In this document: one piece after another, positions 1 through 7,484 of the stretch
Numbering within the stretch: position 1 is the first letter of the stretch
How the letters are laid out: every line of letters begins with the position of its first letter
Source of the DNA: Aestuariirhabdus sp.
GTDB lineage: Bacteria > Pseudomonadota > Gammaproteobacteria > Pseudomonadales > Aestuariirhabdaceae
Assembly: GCA_030622755.1 (NCBI GenBank)
Contig: JAUXFT010000018.1
Coordinates: 1-32,822, forward strand
DNA: 32,822 bases
Reading direction: 5' to 3'
Translations under genes and position numbers: made by a program
Notes under the pieces: model-generated
Told to the model about the DNA's origin: nothing
Database searches by the model: none
The model's input: the letters and a program-made list of their open reading frames with translations, nothing else

Positions 1-444
1 GAGCAGCACCAGGGGTTCCGGGCGCAACAGTGTGCGGATCAGGGCAATACGTTGGCGTTGACCACCGGACAGTTCGCCGGGATTTTTATCCAGCTGATCG
101 TCTACCTCTAATGCTTCTGCGGCTTGCTGTAGTGCGGCGAGAGGAATATCTTGTGAAAATCCGAGGCAGAGATTAGCCTGTACACTCAGGTGCTCGAACA
201 GGTTGTGGTCCTGGAAAAGCAGACTGACCGGACGTTCCTCGGCCGGTAGGTTGTTAAGTGTTATGCCTTGCCAACGAATGGTTCCAGAGCAGGGTGTGAG
301 AAAACCGGCAATGGCGCTAAGCAGGCTGGATTTCCCTGAGCCGCTGCGCCCTTGAATAGCCAAAATCTGACCCTCGGCAAATTGCAGTTCATAGCTTAAT
401 ACGCGGTTATCACGTTCCAGTTGCAGCGCCTGTACCTCAAGCAT
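1..444 (-). CDS. thiQ: Thiamine ABC transporter ATP-binding protein (partial, 3' end outside window)
   Basis: The visible 148 residues are the N-terminal part of an ABC ATPase that would energise thiamine/TPP import at the inner membrane. The translation shows a Walker A motif (GRSGSGKSS, residues 32-40), a Q-loop with Q78 in the context FQDHNLFEHLSV, which is typical of ThiQ, and the LSGGQ signature (125-129). It runs off the window just as Walker B begins (PLVLL). The ATG at 442-444 sits inside the end of the permease gene and overlaps it by 8 nt, which implies translational coupling. It is the last gene of a thiB-thiP-thiQ operon preceded by a TPP riboswitch. The family assignment rests on both the motifs and the operon context. 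The truncation is only the window edge. Confidence 0.9.
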   Translation of the reverse strand, partial: MLEVQALQLERDNRVLSYELQFAEGQILAIQGRSGSGKSSLLSAIAGFLTPCSGTIRWQGITLNNLPAEERPVSLLFQDHNLFEHLSVQANLCLGFSQDIPLAALQQAAEALEVDDQLDKNPGELSGGQRQRIALIRTLLRPEPLVLL

Positions 445-2068
445 GGGGTGTCTCCGTATCGGTTTTTTTACGGCGAATCTTATTGGGTTTATCGTCAGCG
501 CCTTGGAGTTTTTCCACGCCCCATAGAATCAAGCCACACAGAATCAGCAGAAGAATCGAAGCAAGGCTGGCTTCGGCGATGCGATAGCTGCCTGCATAGC
601 CGTAGATAAGCCAGGGCAAAGTATTCCACTGTGGATTGCCGAATATCGAGAAGATCGCTACATCGCCCATCGCCAGTACCAGTACCAGGGCGAAGCTGGA
701 TGCCAGCGCAGGCCGTAGAAATGGCCACTCGATCCGCCATCGTGCCAGGCCGTTTAGTTTGAGTGAGCGACATAGCGCGTTGTATTGCTGGTCAAACTGT
801 AGCAAACGGGGTTTGAGTTTTTGAATGGCAAAGGGTACAACCATGGCGGTGTTGAGCAGTGCGACAAAGAGGATGCCCCAACGATCCAGATCGATGTTGG
901 GCAACAGAAATACGAACAACCCTACGGAGACCACCATCGCAGGTGCTACCAGATTGTGGGTTGCCAGCCACTCCAGTAGCAGGCGACGTCGGGGTTGATT
1001 TCGGATGGCTGCAGCGCGAACCGGTTGCAGTAATAAATATGCCAACAGCATGCCTCCGCAGGCGGCGATAAGACCAAGTGCCAGTGTCACCATAGTCGGT
1101 GACAACAGATCGGCCGGATTAAAGTTTTGCAGGCCGCCGTGCAGCCCTCCCTGCAGTAAACCGGGTAGTAAGGCCAGAATGGGCAATAGCATGAGCAGCC
1201 AGGCGATGCCGTAAATTGCTTGCAGCACGAACCGACTCTTGCCTTGTGCCGTGGGGGTGGATGAGTGACTCGCGGTGTCTGGGGATAACCAGCCAGGGCT
1301 GCCCAACCGCGACACCATCAGGAACAGGGATCCGGCAATGACTAGCTGTGTCCAGGCCAGGGTTAGTGCTTCAGGAATGTTGAAGTCATATTTCAGGGCT
1401 TGATAAATCGCCACTTCCAGTGTGGTAGATTGTGGCCCGCCGCCAAGCGCCAGCACGATGGCAAAGCTGTTGAAACAGAGGACAAAAATGAAACCAGACA
1501 GCATGAGCATGACGCCGCGAATTCCTGGCCATTCGATAATTCCTAAGCGCTGGCTGGGTGAGAGTTTCAATTGTGTCGCGAGTTTCCAGCTGCTATCGGG
1601 AATGGCTTGCAATTGCAGGTAGATTACCCGCACTGCGAATGGCATGTTGAGGAACACATGAGCCAGTAAAATGCCACTGAGTCCGTAGAGATTCCAGGGC
1701 TTACTGGTAAAGAGGCTAATCAATGGCGAGAGAAACCCGGAGTGACCCAGTAATGCCACCAGGCCGGTAATAACGATCAACGTAGGCATAACGAAGCAGA
1801 GCAAACACAAGCCCAGGAACAGGCGGCGTCCGCTCAGGTCAGGAAGGTAATACAAAGCCCGCGCGACTGGCCAGGCAAAAGCCACCGAGAGCAGGGCACT
1901 AAGAAGCGCTTGCTTGAGGGAAAATTGCAGGATTTGCTGGAAATAGTCATCCTGTAATAACGCCCAATCCGGGCCTTCATTGCGAAAACCGATCAGCCCC
2001 TGAAAGGATACAGTGGTAATCAATAAAATGAATGCCAGAGAAAGCCAGCCGGCTGTTTTCAGGGACAT
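437..2068 (-). CDS. thiP: Thiamine ABC transporter permease
   Basis: This is a large, very hydrophobic inner-membrane protein (543 aa from this start) with about twelve predicted membrane spans. It has the duplicated permease architecture expected of ThiP: two BPD-transport domains, each with an EAA-like loop (around IEWPGIRGVML in the first half and RIEWPFLRPALASS in the second). It passes thiamine or its phosphates from ThiB into the cytoplasm. I prefer the ATG at 2066-2068, which gives MSLKTAGWLSLAFILL. It lies 14 nt after the thiB stop with an AGG about 9 nt upstream, and matches the usual ThiP N-terminus. An in-frame ATG at 2105-2107 would add 13 residues and overlap thiB by 25 nt. The gene ends overlapping thiQ. 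Confidence 0.93.
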   Translation of the reverse strand: MSLKTAGWLSLAFILLITTVSFQGLIGFRNEGPDWALLQDDYFQQILQFSLKQALLSALLSVAFAWPVARALYYLPDLSGRRLFLGLCLLCFVMPTLIVITGLVALLGHSGFLSPLISLFTSKPWNLYGLSGILLAHVFLNMPFAVRVIYLQLQAIPDSSWKLATQLKLSPSQRLGIIEWPGIRGVMLMLSGFIFVLCFNSFAIVLALGGGPQSTTLEVAIYQALKYDFNIPEALTLAWTQLVIAGSLFLMVSRLGSPGWLSPDTASHSSTPTAQGKSRFVLQAIYGIAWLLMLLPILALLPGLLQGGLHGGLQNFNPADLLSPTMVTLALGLIAACGGMLLAYLLLQPVRAAAIRNQPRRRLLLEWLATHNLVAPAMVVSVGLFVFLLPNIDLDRWGILFVALLNTAMVVPFAIQKLKPRLLQFDQQYNALCRSLKLNGLARWRIEWPFLRPALASSFALVLVLAMGDVAIFSIFGNPQWNTLPWLIYGYAGSYRIAEASLASILLLILCGLILWGVEKLQGADDKPNKIRRKKTDTETPHA

Positions 2069-2082
2069 CAGGTTATGCCTGC

Positions 2083-3066
2083 CTAGCGAGAAGCTGCACT
2101 TCGCCATTCCCGTATCCAGCCAGCGCGTTGGTCGGCGATTTCAATCGGCGAGAACCCGATTCGCTGCGGGCTAATCAGCTGATCGAAAACAGGAGGAAGA
2201 ACGACGTCATCAACCACCGGTAGCATCCAGTTGCTGGTAGGAATAATAGCTTGAGCCTCAGCAGATACTAAAAAGGTGAGAAACTCTCGGGCGCGTTCTG
2301 GTTGTTTGCTGCTACGGGTAATTGCTGCCACCTCTATTTGTGCCACGTGTCCTTCGCTGAACAACGCTGCCTTGTATTGAGATTTTTTTTCCGCAACGAC
2401 GTGGTAAGCCGGAGAGGTGTTATAACTCAGTACATAGTCTGCATCACCCTGCAGAAAAAGGCTGTAGGCTTCCCACCACCCCTTGGTGACGGTCAGGGTG
2501 TGGCTGGAAAGCTGTTGCCAGGCTTCAGTAGATTGATCTCCGTAAACGGCTTTGACCCACAGCATTAAGCCCTGTCCCGGCGTGCTGGTACGAGGATCCT
2601 GATATATGACGGTGGCTTTTGAATCGACCAGCTCTTTCAGGGAGCTAACCGGTGTGGTAATTTTTTCGCTGTTATAAATAAAAGCGAAGTAGCCGTAATC
2701 GAAAGGAACGAAATCATGATCTTGCCACTGCAGATCGGAGGTTATCTGGCTGAGTTCCATGCCGTGGGGTTGCACCAGTTGTTCACGGCGGGCGATCTCA
2801 ATAAGTGCATCGTCGATACCGAGAATGATATCTGCTTTGGTGCGGTCCTGTTCGATGCGCAAGCGGTTGAGTATGCTGACGCCATCTTCGGCCACGATAA
2901 ACTCAAGGTCACACTGGCATTGAGCTTCGAAGGCCTTCTCGAGTTGTGGCCCAGGGCCCCATTCCGATACAAAGGAGTCGTAGGTGTAGACCGTCAGGTC
3001 GGCTGCGTTTGCAGCGTTGGCAGATAAGGAGATGAAACTTAACAGCGTGATTAGATATTTTTTCAT
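2083..3066 (-). CDS. thiB: Thiamine-binding periplasmic protein
   Basis: A 327-residue substrate-binding protein of the ThiB/TbpA type. Residues 1-21 form a lipid-free Sec signal peptide (positively charged MKK, hydrophobic core, ANA-A cleavage region). The mature part begins with LTVYTYDSFVSEWGPGP, a hallmark of thiamine-binding proteins. Further typical stretches are the DIILGIDDALI region, the FDYGYFAFIYNSE region, and the YQDPRTSTPGQGL ligand-loop region. It captures thiamine in the periplasm for ThiP/ThiQ. The start has a GAGG ribosome-binding site 5 nt upstream, placed beside a hairpin that follows the TPP riboswitch, so translation is probably repressed by TPP. Confidence 0.95.
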   Translation of the reverse strand: MKKYLITLLSFISLSANAANAADLTVYTYDSFVSEWGPGPQLEKAFEAQCQCDLEFIVAEDGVSILNRLRIEQDRTKADIILGIDDALIEIARREQLVQPHGMELSQITSDLQWQDHDFVPFDYGYFAFIYNSEKITTPVSSLKELVDSKATVIYQDPRTSTPGQGLMLWVKAVYGDQSTEAWQQLSSHTLTVTKGWWEAYSLFLQGDADYVLSYNTSPAYHVVAEKKSQYKAALFSEGHVAQIEVAAITRSSKQPERAREFLTFLVSAEAQAIIPTSNWMLPVVDDVVLPPVFDQLISPQRIGFSPIEIADQRAGWIREWRSAASR

Positions 3067-3096
3067 GGTTACCTCGCTGGTGAGGAAAACCAGCGC
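3067..3096 (-). promoter_or_regulatory. Expression-platform hairpin and RBS of thiB
   Basis: On the minus strand, just after the riboswitch aptamer, CGCTGG (3095-3090) and CCAGCG (3080-3075) form a perfect 6-bp stem. The thiB ribosome-binding site GAGG (3075-3072) touches the 3' arm. The loop contains CCTC, which can instead pair with that GAGG. This suggests translational control through competing structures. There is no T-tract, so a transcription terminator is unlikely. The mechanism is inference; the inverted repeats are seen directly. Confidence 0.6.
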
Positions 3097-3113
3097 AGGG
3101 CAACGCGCGGCTT

Positions 3114-3220
3114 ATTCCCTCCGCCAGTGTTAACTGGATCAGGTTCTACGGGTTACACTCTCAGCCGGATGGAAAAAACTTCTACTTTGCAGGTAAGTCT
3201 TTTCCGCAGGCACCCCGATA
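3114..3220 (-). ncRNA. TPP riboswitch (thi box) aptamer
   Basis: Read on the minus strand, the leader of thiB contains the conserved TPP aptamer landmarks in order: TCGGGGTGCC at the 5' side, GGCTGAGA (P2/J3-2 pyrimidine-sensing region), an ACCC segment, GAACCTGATCCAGTT (pyrophosphate-sensing region), and the closing GGCGGAGGGA. It lies directly upstream of thiBPQ and should reduce importer expression when TPP is abundant. A possible -10 (TAGAAT, plus-strand 3233-3238) lies just upstream, close to the start of the divergent kinase gene. The two divergent promoters must therefore overlap. Confidence 0.96.
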
Positions 3221-3260
3221 AGACATGTAAAGATTCTAACGCACTCCTAACTGAGACGCT

Positions 3261-4217
3261 ATGACAGTAGTGGATACCCAACAGCAGAATGAACCAACCG
3301 CGGATCAGTCAGAAAAGATGGATCGAGAAACAATTCTCGATCAGGTAAACAGCCATCTCGACAGTTCGATTGATTGGCAACCGATGGCGCAAGATAGCAG
3401 CACTAATCGACTGTTTAGAGGGAGTCATGCCGGCCAATCATTGGTGCTTCGACTGAATGCAGATGACAAACAGGCGTTTGGAGTCGTTCGTGAGCGGGAG
3501 GCGATGGTTCTGGATGCTATACAGTCTTATGGTTGGTCTCCTCGAATTATTCATAATGCCTGGCAGCATGGCTGGTGCCTGATGAACGATCATGGGGATT
3601 CCCTGCAGGTAGAACATAATTCTGGAAAGACGCCTATGAATTCTCTCAGGAATCATATTCTGGATGCAGTGGGTGAATGGCAGGAAATTGTTGAAGGGCC
3701 TTTTATTGATTACCAGGTCTTGTTTGAGCGATACCGAATGGCGCTATCAACTTCTGCTGATACATTACATGAGCTATTGGAGTGTTTGCAGAAAGCCTTC
3801 CAGGCGTTGCCAGAAGTGCCGACCTGCCTGACTCACCATGATATGCACTGGGGAAATCTGTGCCTGGATGATAACTCTCTTGTGGTCTTGGACTGGGAGT
3901 ACGCAGGCATCGGAAACCCATGGTTCGATGCCGTTAATTTACATCGACAATTTTCGATTGATGCACAGTTTATTTCAGGGTTGCCGGCTTGGCAGTCTTT
4001 GGACAACGGTCAGTTTTTGCAAGGAATGGAACTCGCTGTGTGGCTAAGTAAAGCGCTGGATTGTCTCTGGTATGCAGTTCGATCTATTCATCAAGAGAGT
4101 ATTAGCAATAGTCAGGCAGTTAACAAAACCGCACAGGAAAAAGTTGAAACATCAGAAGTTAGTGAGTTTCAAAGCGCGAATCAATGTTTGATTGAATACC
4201 AACGGTTCGATATGTAG
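3261..4217 (+). CDS. APH/choline-kinase-fold phosphotransferase, candidate thiamine kinase
   Basis: A 318-residue protein with the aminoglycoside phosphotransferase/choline kinase fold. The catalytic loop is visible as H192-x-D194-xxxx-N199 (in LTHHDMHWGNL), followed by the metal-binding D211 in LDWEYAG. This DWEYAG motif is shared by thiamine kinase (ThiK), LicA and choline kinases. The N-terminal ~35 residues are polar and possibly disordered; an internal ATG at 3318 (MDRETILDQ) is an alternative start because the upstream ribosome-binding site is weak. The gene is divergent from the TPP riboswitch-thiBPQ operon, so phosphorylation of imported thiamine is an attractive role, but sequence alone does not separate it from choline or sugar kinases. 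The last ~40 residues are polar and look like an extension beyond the fold. Confidence 0.75.
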   Translation: MTVVDTQQQNEPTADQSEKMDRETILDQVNSHLDSSIDWQPMAQDSSTNRLFRGSHAGQSLVLRLNADDKQAFGVVREREAMVLDAIQSYGWSPRIIHNAWQHGWCLMNDHGDSLQVEHNSGKTPMNSLRNHILDAVGEWQEIVEGPFIDYQVLFERYRMALSTSADTLHELLECLQKAFQALPEVPTCLTHHDMHWGNLCLDDNSLVVLDWEYAGIGNPWFDAVNLHRQFSIDAQFISGLPAWQSLDNGQFLQGMELAVWLSKALDCLWYAVRSIHQESISNSQAVNKTAQEKVETSEVSEFQSANQCLIEYQRFDM

Positions 4218-4536
4218 GGCAGTGGTTATTGTAAAATCATAAAAAGTAATTTGAAGAAAATTTTATTAAGATGCTGGGCAGAATTTTAAATTATAAGAGT
4301 CGATTAAGACGTTAGATAGAGAGTTATCGAGTAGGTTCTCTAGAGGATGTTTGAAGAAGTATTGTAGGGGGTAGAGGTTTTTTAAAAACAACCAATTGCT
4401 CGTTATATAAATCGATGATGCTTAAATACCGCGGTTTCAAGTAATAACTGCAATCAAAGCCTTCTTGATGCGGGTAGCAGAAGGCGAGGATTGCAGCTTT
4501 TAGTCAAGAATGTTAGCGAAACTGTTTAGCGAATGC
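4218..4536. other. AT-rich intergenic region between convergent genes
   Basis: This lies between the converging kinase and thiolase genes. It is AT-rich with no credible ORF or RNA gene. The only structure I can point to is the long hairpin at 4448-4496, listed separately. Confidence 0.6.
4448..4496. terminator. Two-tier inverted repeat, probable terminator between convergent genes
   Basis: CTGCAATC (4448-4455) pairs with GATTGCAG (4489-4496). Inside that, GCCTTCT (4459-4465) pairs with AGAAGGC (4479-4485), with a symmetric 3x3 internal loop and a 13-nt apical loop. Both stems are perfect. On the plus strand CTTTTA follows, a weak T-tract. On the thiolase side there is none. It could terminate the kinase transcript or both transcripts. 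Confidence 0.5.
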
Positions 4537-5724
4537 TTAGGCGAGGCGCTCCACGATCAACGCAATACCCTGTCCGCCACCAATACACATGGTGATTAAT
4601 CCATAGCGTCCATTGATGCGATCCAGCTCAGACAGAGTCTTTACGATCAGAATAGAACCGGTCGCGCCGACGGGGTGACCCAAAGCTACGGCGCCACCAT
4701 TAGGGTTGACCTTTTCTTTCGGAAATTCCAGTGACTCCGTGACCGCCATCGCCTGGGCGGCGAAGGCCTCGTTGGACTCGATCACGTCAAGATCCGCTAC
4801 GCTCAGCCCGGCTTTTTCGAGAGCCGTTTTCACCGCGGGTATTGGACCCAGTCCCATGACATCAGGTTTAACTCCGGCGAAAGCGTAGCTGACAAAACGG
4901 GCGCGAGCTTTCAGGTTGCGCAGTTTAGCTTCCTGGGCTGTAGTGATAACCATTGCCGCGGCTCCATCGTTGAGTCCCGAAGCGTTCCCCGGTGTCACGA
5001 TGCCATTTTTTTTGAAAGCGGGTTTGAGCTTTGCCAGATTTTCGACCGTAGTGTCGGCTCGAACGTGCTCGTCTTGCGAAACGGTAAATTCTTTACGTCC
5101 CTGTTTTACCTGTACGGGTACGATCTGTTGCTCAAAGTGACCGTTGGCAATTGCGGCGCCGGCTTTGCGCTGACTTTCAACCGAGAACGCATCGAGTTGC
5201 TCACGGCTGTAGCCATATTGCGCGGCAATATTTTCCGCGGTGATGCCCATGTGGCCGCTGTCGAAAGGATCGCTGAGAATGCCCAGGGTCAGGTCAACGG
5301 TCTGGCCATTACCCATGCGCAGTCCTTTCCGAACGTTGGGCAACAGGTAGGCGCCCTGACTCATACTTTCTGCGCCACCGGCCAGAGCGATCTTGCTATC
5401 ACCCATAGCGACCAGTTGCAGCGCCGAGATGACCGATTGCACCGCAGAGCCACACAGACGATTGACATTAAAGGCACTGGAACTTTCGGGCAAACCTGAA
5501 TTCAGGGCGATGTGGCGAGCCAGGTAGGCGTCTTGCGGGCAGGTAGTGATGATGTGGCCGAACACGGAATGATCTATGTCGGCAGGGTCAACACCGGATC
5601 GGCAGATCGCTTCTTTCGCGGCGATGGTGCCAAGCTCGGCCGGTGTTAAAGAAGACAGGCTGCCACCAAAGGAGCCAATCGGGGTACGTGCGGCGTCTAG
5701 AATAACAACGTCGGTAATGTTCAT
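4537..5724 (-). CDS. Thiolase (acetyl-CoA C-acetyl/acyltransferase)
   Basis: A full-length 395-residue thiolase that condenses or cleaves acyl-CoA and acetyl-CoA. The catalytic residues are in place: nucleophile C91 in NRLCGSAVQ, H350 in ALGHPVGATG, and C380 in TMCIGGGQG. The motif region TCPQDAYLARHIALNSGLP resembles the broad-range PhaA/BktB-like biosynthetic thiolases more than FadA, but the substrate cannot be fixed from sequence. The start ATG has AGGA about 9 nt upstream. Immediately upstream on the same strand is the remnant of an acyl-CoA dehydrogenase, so an acyl-CoA degradation operon probably once existed here. No enoyl-CoA hydratase or hydroxyacyl-CoA dehydrogenase lies next to it. 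Confidence 0.93.
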   Translation of the reverse strand: MNITDVVILDAARTPIGSFGGSLSSLTPAELGTIAAKEAICRSGVDPADIDHSVFGHIITTCPQDAYLARHIALNSGLPESSSAFNVNRLCGSAVQSVISALQLVAMGDSKIALAGGAESMSQGAYLLPNVRKGLRMGNGQTVDLTLGILSDPFDSGHMGITAENIAAQYGYSREQLDAFSVESQRKAGAAIANGHFEQQIVPVQVKQGRKEFTVSQDEHVRADTTVENLAKLKPAFKKNGIVTPGNASGLNDGAAAMVITTAQEAKLRNLKARARFVSYAFAGVKPDVMGLGPIPAVKTALEKAGLSVADLDVIESNEAFAAQAMAVTESLEFPKEKVNPNGGAVALGHPVGATGSILIVKTLSELDRINGRYGLITMCIGGGQGIALIVERLA

Positions 5725-5779
5725 GTTCTGATTTCCTGAGTTCGATGTTTATAAGGAATATGTATAACGGGTAATCTGG

Positions 5780-5839
5780 TTATTTGCCCAGCCTTTATTT
5801 GCCCGGTCTTTATTTACCAAGCCTTTATTTACCAAGCAT
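5780..5839 (-). repeat. Four tandem 15-bp units copying the terminal codons of the dehydrogenase remnant
   Basis: Plus-strand units start at 5780, 5795, 5810 and 5825 (TTATTTGCCCAGCCT, TTATTTGCCCGGTCT, TTATTTACCAAGCCT, TTATTTACCAAGCAT). On the minus strand each unit reads as a pentacodon: MLGK-stop, RLGK-stop, RPGK-stop, RLGK-stop. Only the first serves as the actual gene end. This is a tandem expansion of a stop-codon region. Confidence 0.85.
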
Positions 5840-6142
5840 GGAACGGGCAATGACCTCTTTCATTATCTCGGAGGTGCCTGCGTAGATGGTTTGTACGCGA
5901 GCATCAACATAGAAACGGGAGATTGGATATTCAATGGTATAGCCATAACCACCAAACAGTTGCAGGCACTCATCGGTGACCTTGCACTGCATTTCGGTAA
6001 GCATCAATTTTAACACGGCAGCGTCCACCGGGGTCATACAGTTGTCATTGTACTTATCAATGCAGCTATTGAGATAGACGCGGGCCATGTCGAGTTGGGC
6101 AGGAACCTCACCTTCACAGTGGGGGCAAGCGGGTGATAATCG
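5825..6142 (-). pseudogene. C-terminal remnant of an acyl-CoA dehydrogenase
   Basis: The frame encodes only the last ~100 residues of an acyl-CoA dehydrogenase: the CEGE...LDMARVYLNSCID helix, LQCKVTDECLQLFGGYGYTIEYP, and DARVQTIYAGTSEIMKEVIARS. These normally form the C-terminal FAD-contacting/helical domain of a ~380-residue enzyme. Homology stops near 6117 and an in-frame TAG lies at 6143-6145. The N-terminal and middle domains are absent from the neighbouring DNA, which holds short repeats instead. A fragment starting at ATG 6086-6088 (87 aa) could be translated but cannot bind substrate or be catalytic. The cause is a large 5' deletion. It is in the same orientation as, and upstream of, the thiolase. 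Confidence 0.85.
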
Positions 6143-6163
6143 CTAAAGGATGCTCTCCATTTT

Positions 6164-6204
6164 ATTCAGGTATGTATTCAGGCGCGGTATGTATTCAGGT
6201 ATGT
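6164..6204. repeat. Short direct repeats between the deaminase and the dehydrogenase remnant
   Basis: Three adjacent copies: ATTCAGGTATGT (6164-6175), ATTCAGGCGCGGTATGT (6176-6192, with a 5-bp insertion), ATTCAGGTATGT (6193-6204). They lie at the ragged 5' edge of the dehydrogenase pseudogene and may mark the deletion scar. On the minus strand the unit ACATACCTGAAT resembles the last codons of the upstream deaminase (ACATACCCGAAC), so it may have spread from there. Confidence 0.7.
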
Positions 6205-6213
6205 ATAGGTTTT

Positions 6214-6251
6214 GCAGATGGGGCAACGCTTTACTGCTGCGCCCCATCTGC
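6214..6251. terminator. 11-bp perfect inverted repeat downstream of the deaminase gene
   Basis: GCAGATGGGGC (6214-6224) and GCCCCATCTGC (6241-6251) form a perfect 11-bp, GC-rich stem with a 16-nt loop, 35 nt past the deaminase stop on the minus strand. No U-tract follows on either strand, so it is either a transcript-stabilising 3' hairpin or a weak terminator. Confidence 0.5.
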
Positions 6252-6285
6252 CGGTATGATAAGAGGATCAGACGGATAAGAACGA

Positions 6286-7296
6286 TCAGTTCGGGTATGT
6301 GTCCAGAAAATCGCGAGTAATAGCGTATAAACGATCTTTCTCTTGCGTGGAGATAAAACTGGCTTCAATCGCGTTGAAGGTGAATTCGCCGAACTCATCC
6401 CTGGTGACGTCATGAGCATGGTCTATCGCCAGGAAATTATCTGTCATATAACCGCCAAAGTAGGCGGGATCGTCTGAGTTGATGGTGACGCAAATCCCTT
6501 TTCTTAACAGTTCGACCAGATTGTGTTGCTCCATATTTTCAAACACCTTTAGCTTGATGTTTGAGAGCGGGCATATGGTTAAGGGTGTCCTGTCCTTGAT
6601 AAGTTTTGCGACCAGTATTTCATCATCACTGCAGCGAACGCCATGGTCAATGCGAGATGTTTTGAGTAACTCCAGAGTGTCACTGATGTTGCTTGCCGGA
6701 CCCTCTTCACCGGCGTGGGCAACGGTCAGGAATCCGTAATCGAGTGCTTGTTGAAATACTTTTTGGAATTTCTGCGGTGGGTTACCCGCTTCGGAGGAAT
6801 CCAGGCCAACCGCGACGATTTTGTTTTTGTGAAGTGCCGCTTGTTGCAGGGTTTTTATTGCGGACTCTTCATCAAGATGGCGTAAAAAACAGAGAATCAG
6901 TTGGCTACTGATGCCGAGTTGATCCTGTCCCTGGGTAAGGGCTCGATGAATACCATTAACGACGGTATCAAACTCGATCCCACGGTCGGTATGGGTCTGT
7001 GGGTCAAAAAATATTTCGCTATGCAATACGTTGTCTTTCTGGCAGCGCAACAAATATGCCCAGGTCAGGTCGAAAAAGTCTTGTTCGGTAATGAGTACGT
7101 TCGCACCCTGATAATAGATATCGAGAAACGATTGCAGGTTATGAAACTGATAGGCTTCATGTACATCTTCGATCGTCTGGTAGGGGATGCTGACCTTGTT
7201 TCGCCTGGCCAGTTCAAACATTAGCTCTGGCTCGAGCGTTCCTTCAATATGCAGATGCAGTTCGACTTTGGGTAATGCCTGAATGAAACTTTTCAT
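6286..7296 (-). CDS. Adenosine deaminase-family protein, adenine deaminase type
   Basis: A 336-residue amidohydrolase of the Add family, complete in length. The zinc and catalytic residues are visible: H14 and H16 (VELHLHIEGTLEPEL), H194 and E197 (HAGEEG), H218 (RIDHGV) and D275 (NSDDPAYFGGY). The stretches FFDPQTHTDRG, CFLRHLDEESA and GLDSSEAGNPP fit the bacterial/fungal adenine deaminase branch better than classical adenosine deaminase. The likely reaction is therefore adenine to hypoxanthine plus ammonia in purine salvage. Substrate preference is inferred from motif resemblance. The ribosome-binding site is weak. A 6-codon mini-ORF (MDNSAS) overlaps the start codon through ATGA. Confidence 0.88.
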   Translation of the reverse strand: MKSFIQALPKVELHLHIEGTLEPELMFELARRNKVSIPYQTIEDVHEAYQFHNLQSFLDIYYQGANVLITEQDFFDLTWAYLLRCQKDNVLHSEIFFDPQTHTDRGIEFDTVVNGIHRALTQGQDQLGISSQLILCFLRHLDEESAIKTLQQAALHKNKIVAVGLDSSEAGNPPQKFQKVFQQALDYGFLTVAHAGEEGPASNISDTLELLKTSRIDHGVRCSDDEILVAKLIKDRTPLTICPLSNIKLKVFENMEQHNLVELLRKGICVTINSDDPAYFGGYMTDNFLAIDHAHDVTRDEFGEFTFNAIEASFISTQEKDRLYAITRDFLDTYPN

Positions 7297-7347
7297 GATG
7301 CGCTGTTATCCATGGTAGTAACGCCGGAGCAGGGAAATTGATGTGGG

Positions 7348-7366
7348 CTGCAGGGCGACCCTGCAG
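7348..7366. terminator. Short hairpin between modF-like gene and deaminase
   Basis: CTGCAGGG (7348-7355) and CCCTGCAG (7359-7366) form a perfect 8-bp stem with a 3-nt loop, about 120 nt past the end of the ATPase gene on the minus strand. There is no clear T-tract. It may be a weak terminator or part of the deaminase 5' leader. Confidence 0.4.
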
Positions 7367-7484
7367 TTAACCTTTTCCCTGATGTCTCGCTATGTACTGG
7401 CTTATTTCGTCTCTCGATGTCAGCTCTACATGTCATATCTCTATGACCTTCTCTGAACTCAGAAAGACTCTGATACTTACACTA

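Noticed and set aside
5065-5499. 144-codon plus-strand frame
   Set aside because: Antisense to the thiolase core, with no recognisable motif. The thiolase catalytic residues show the real coding strand.
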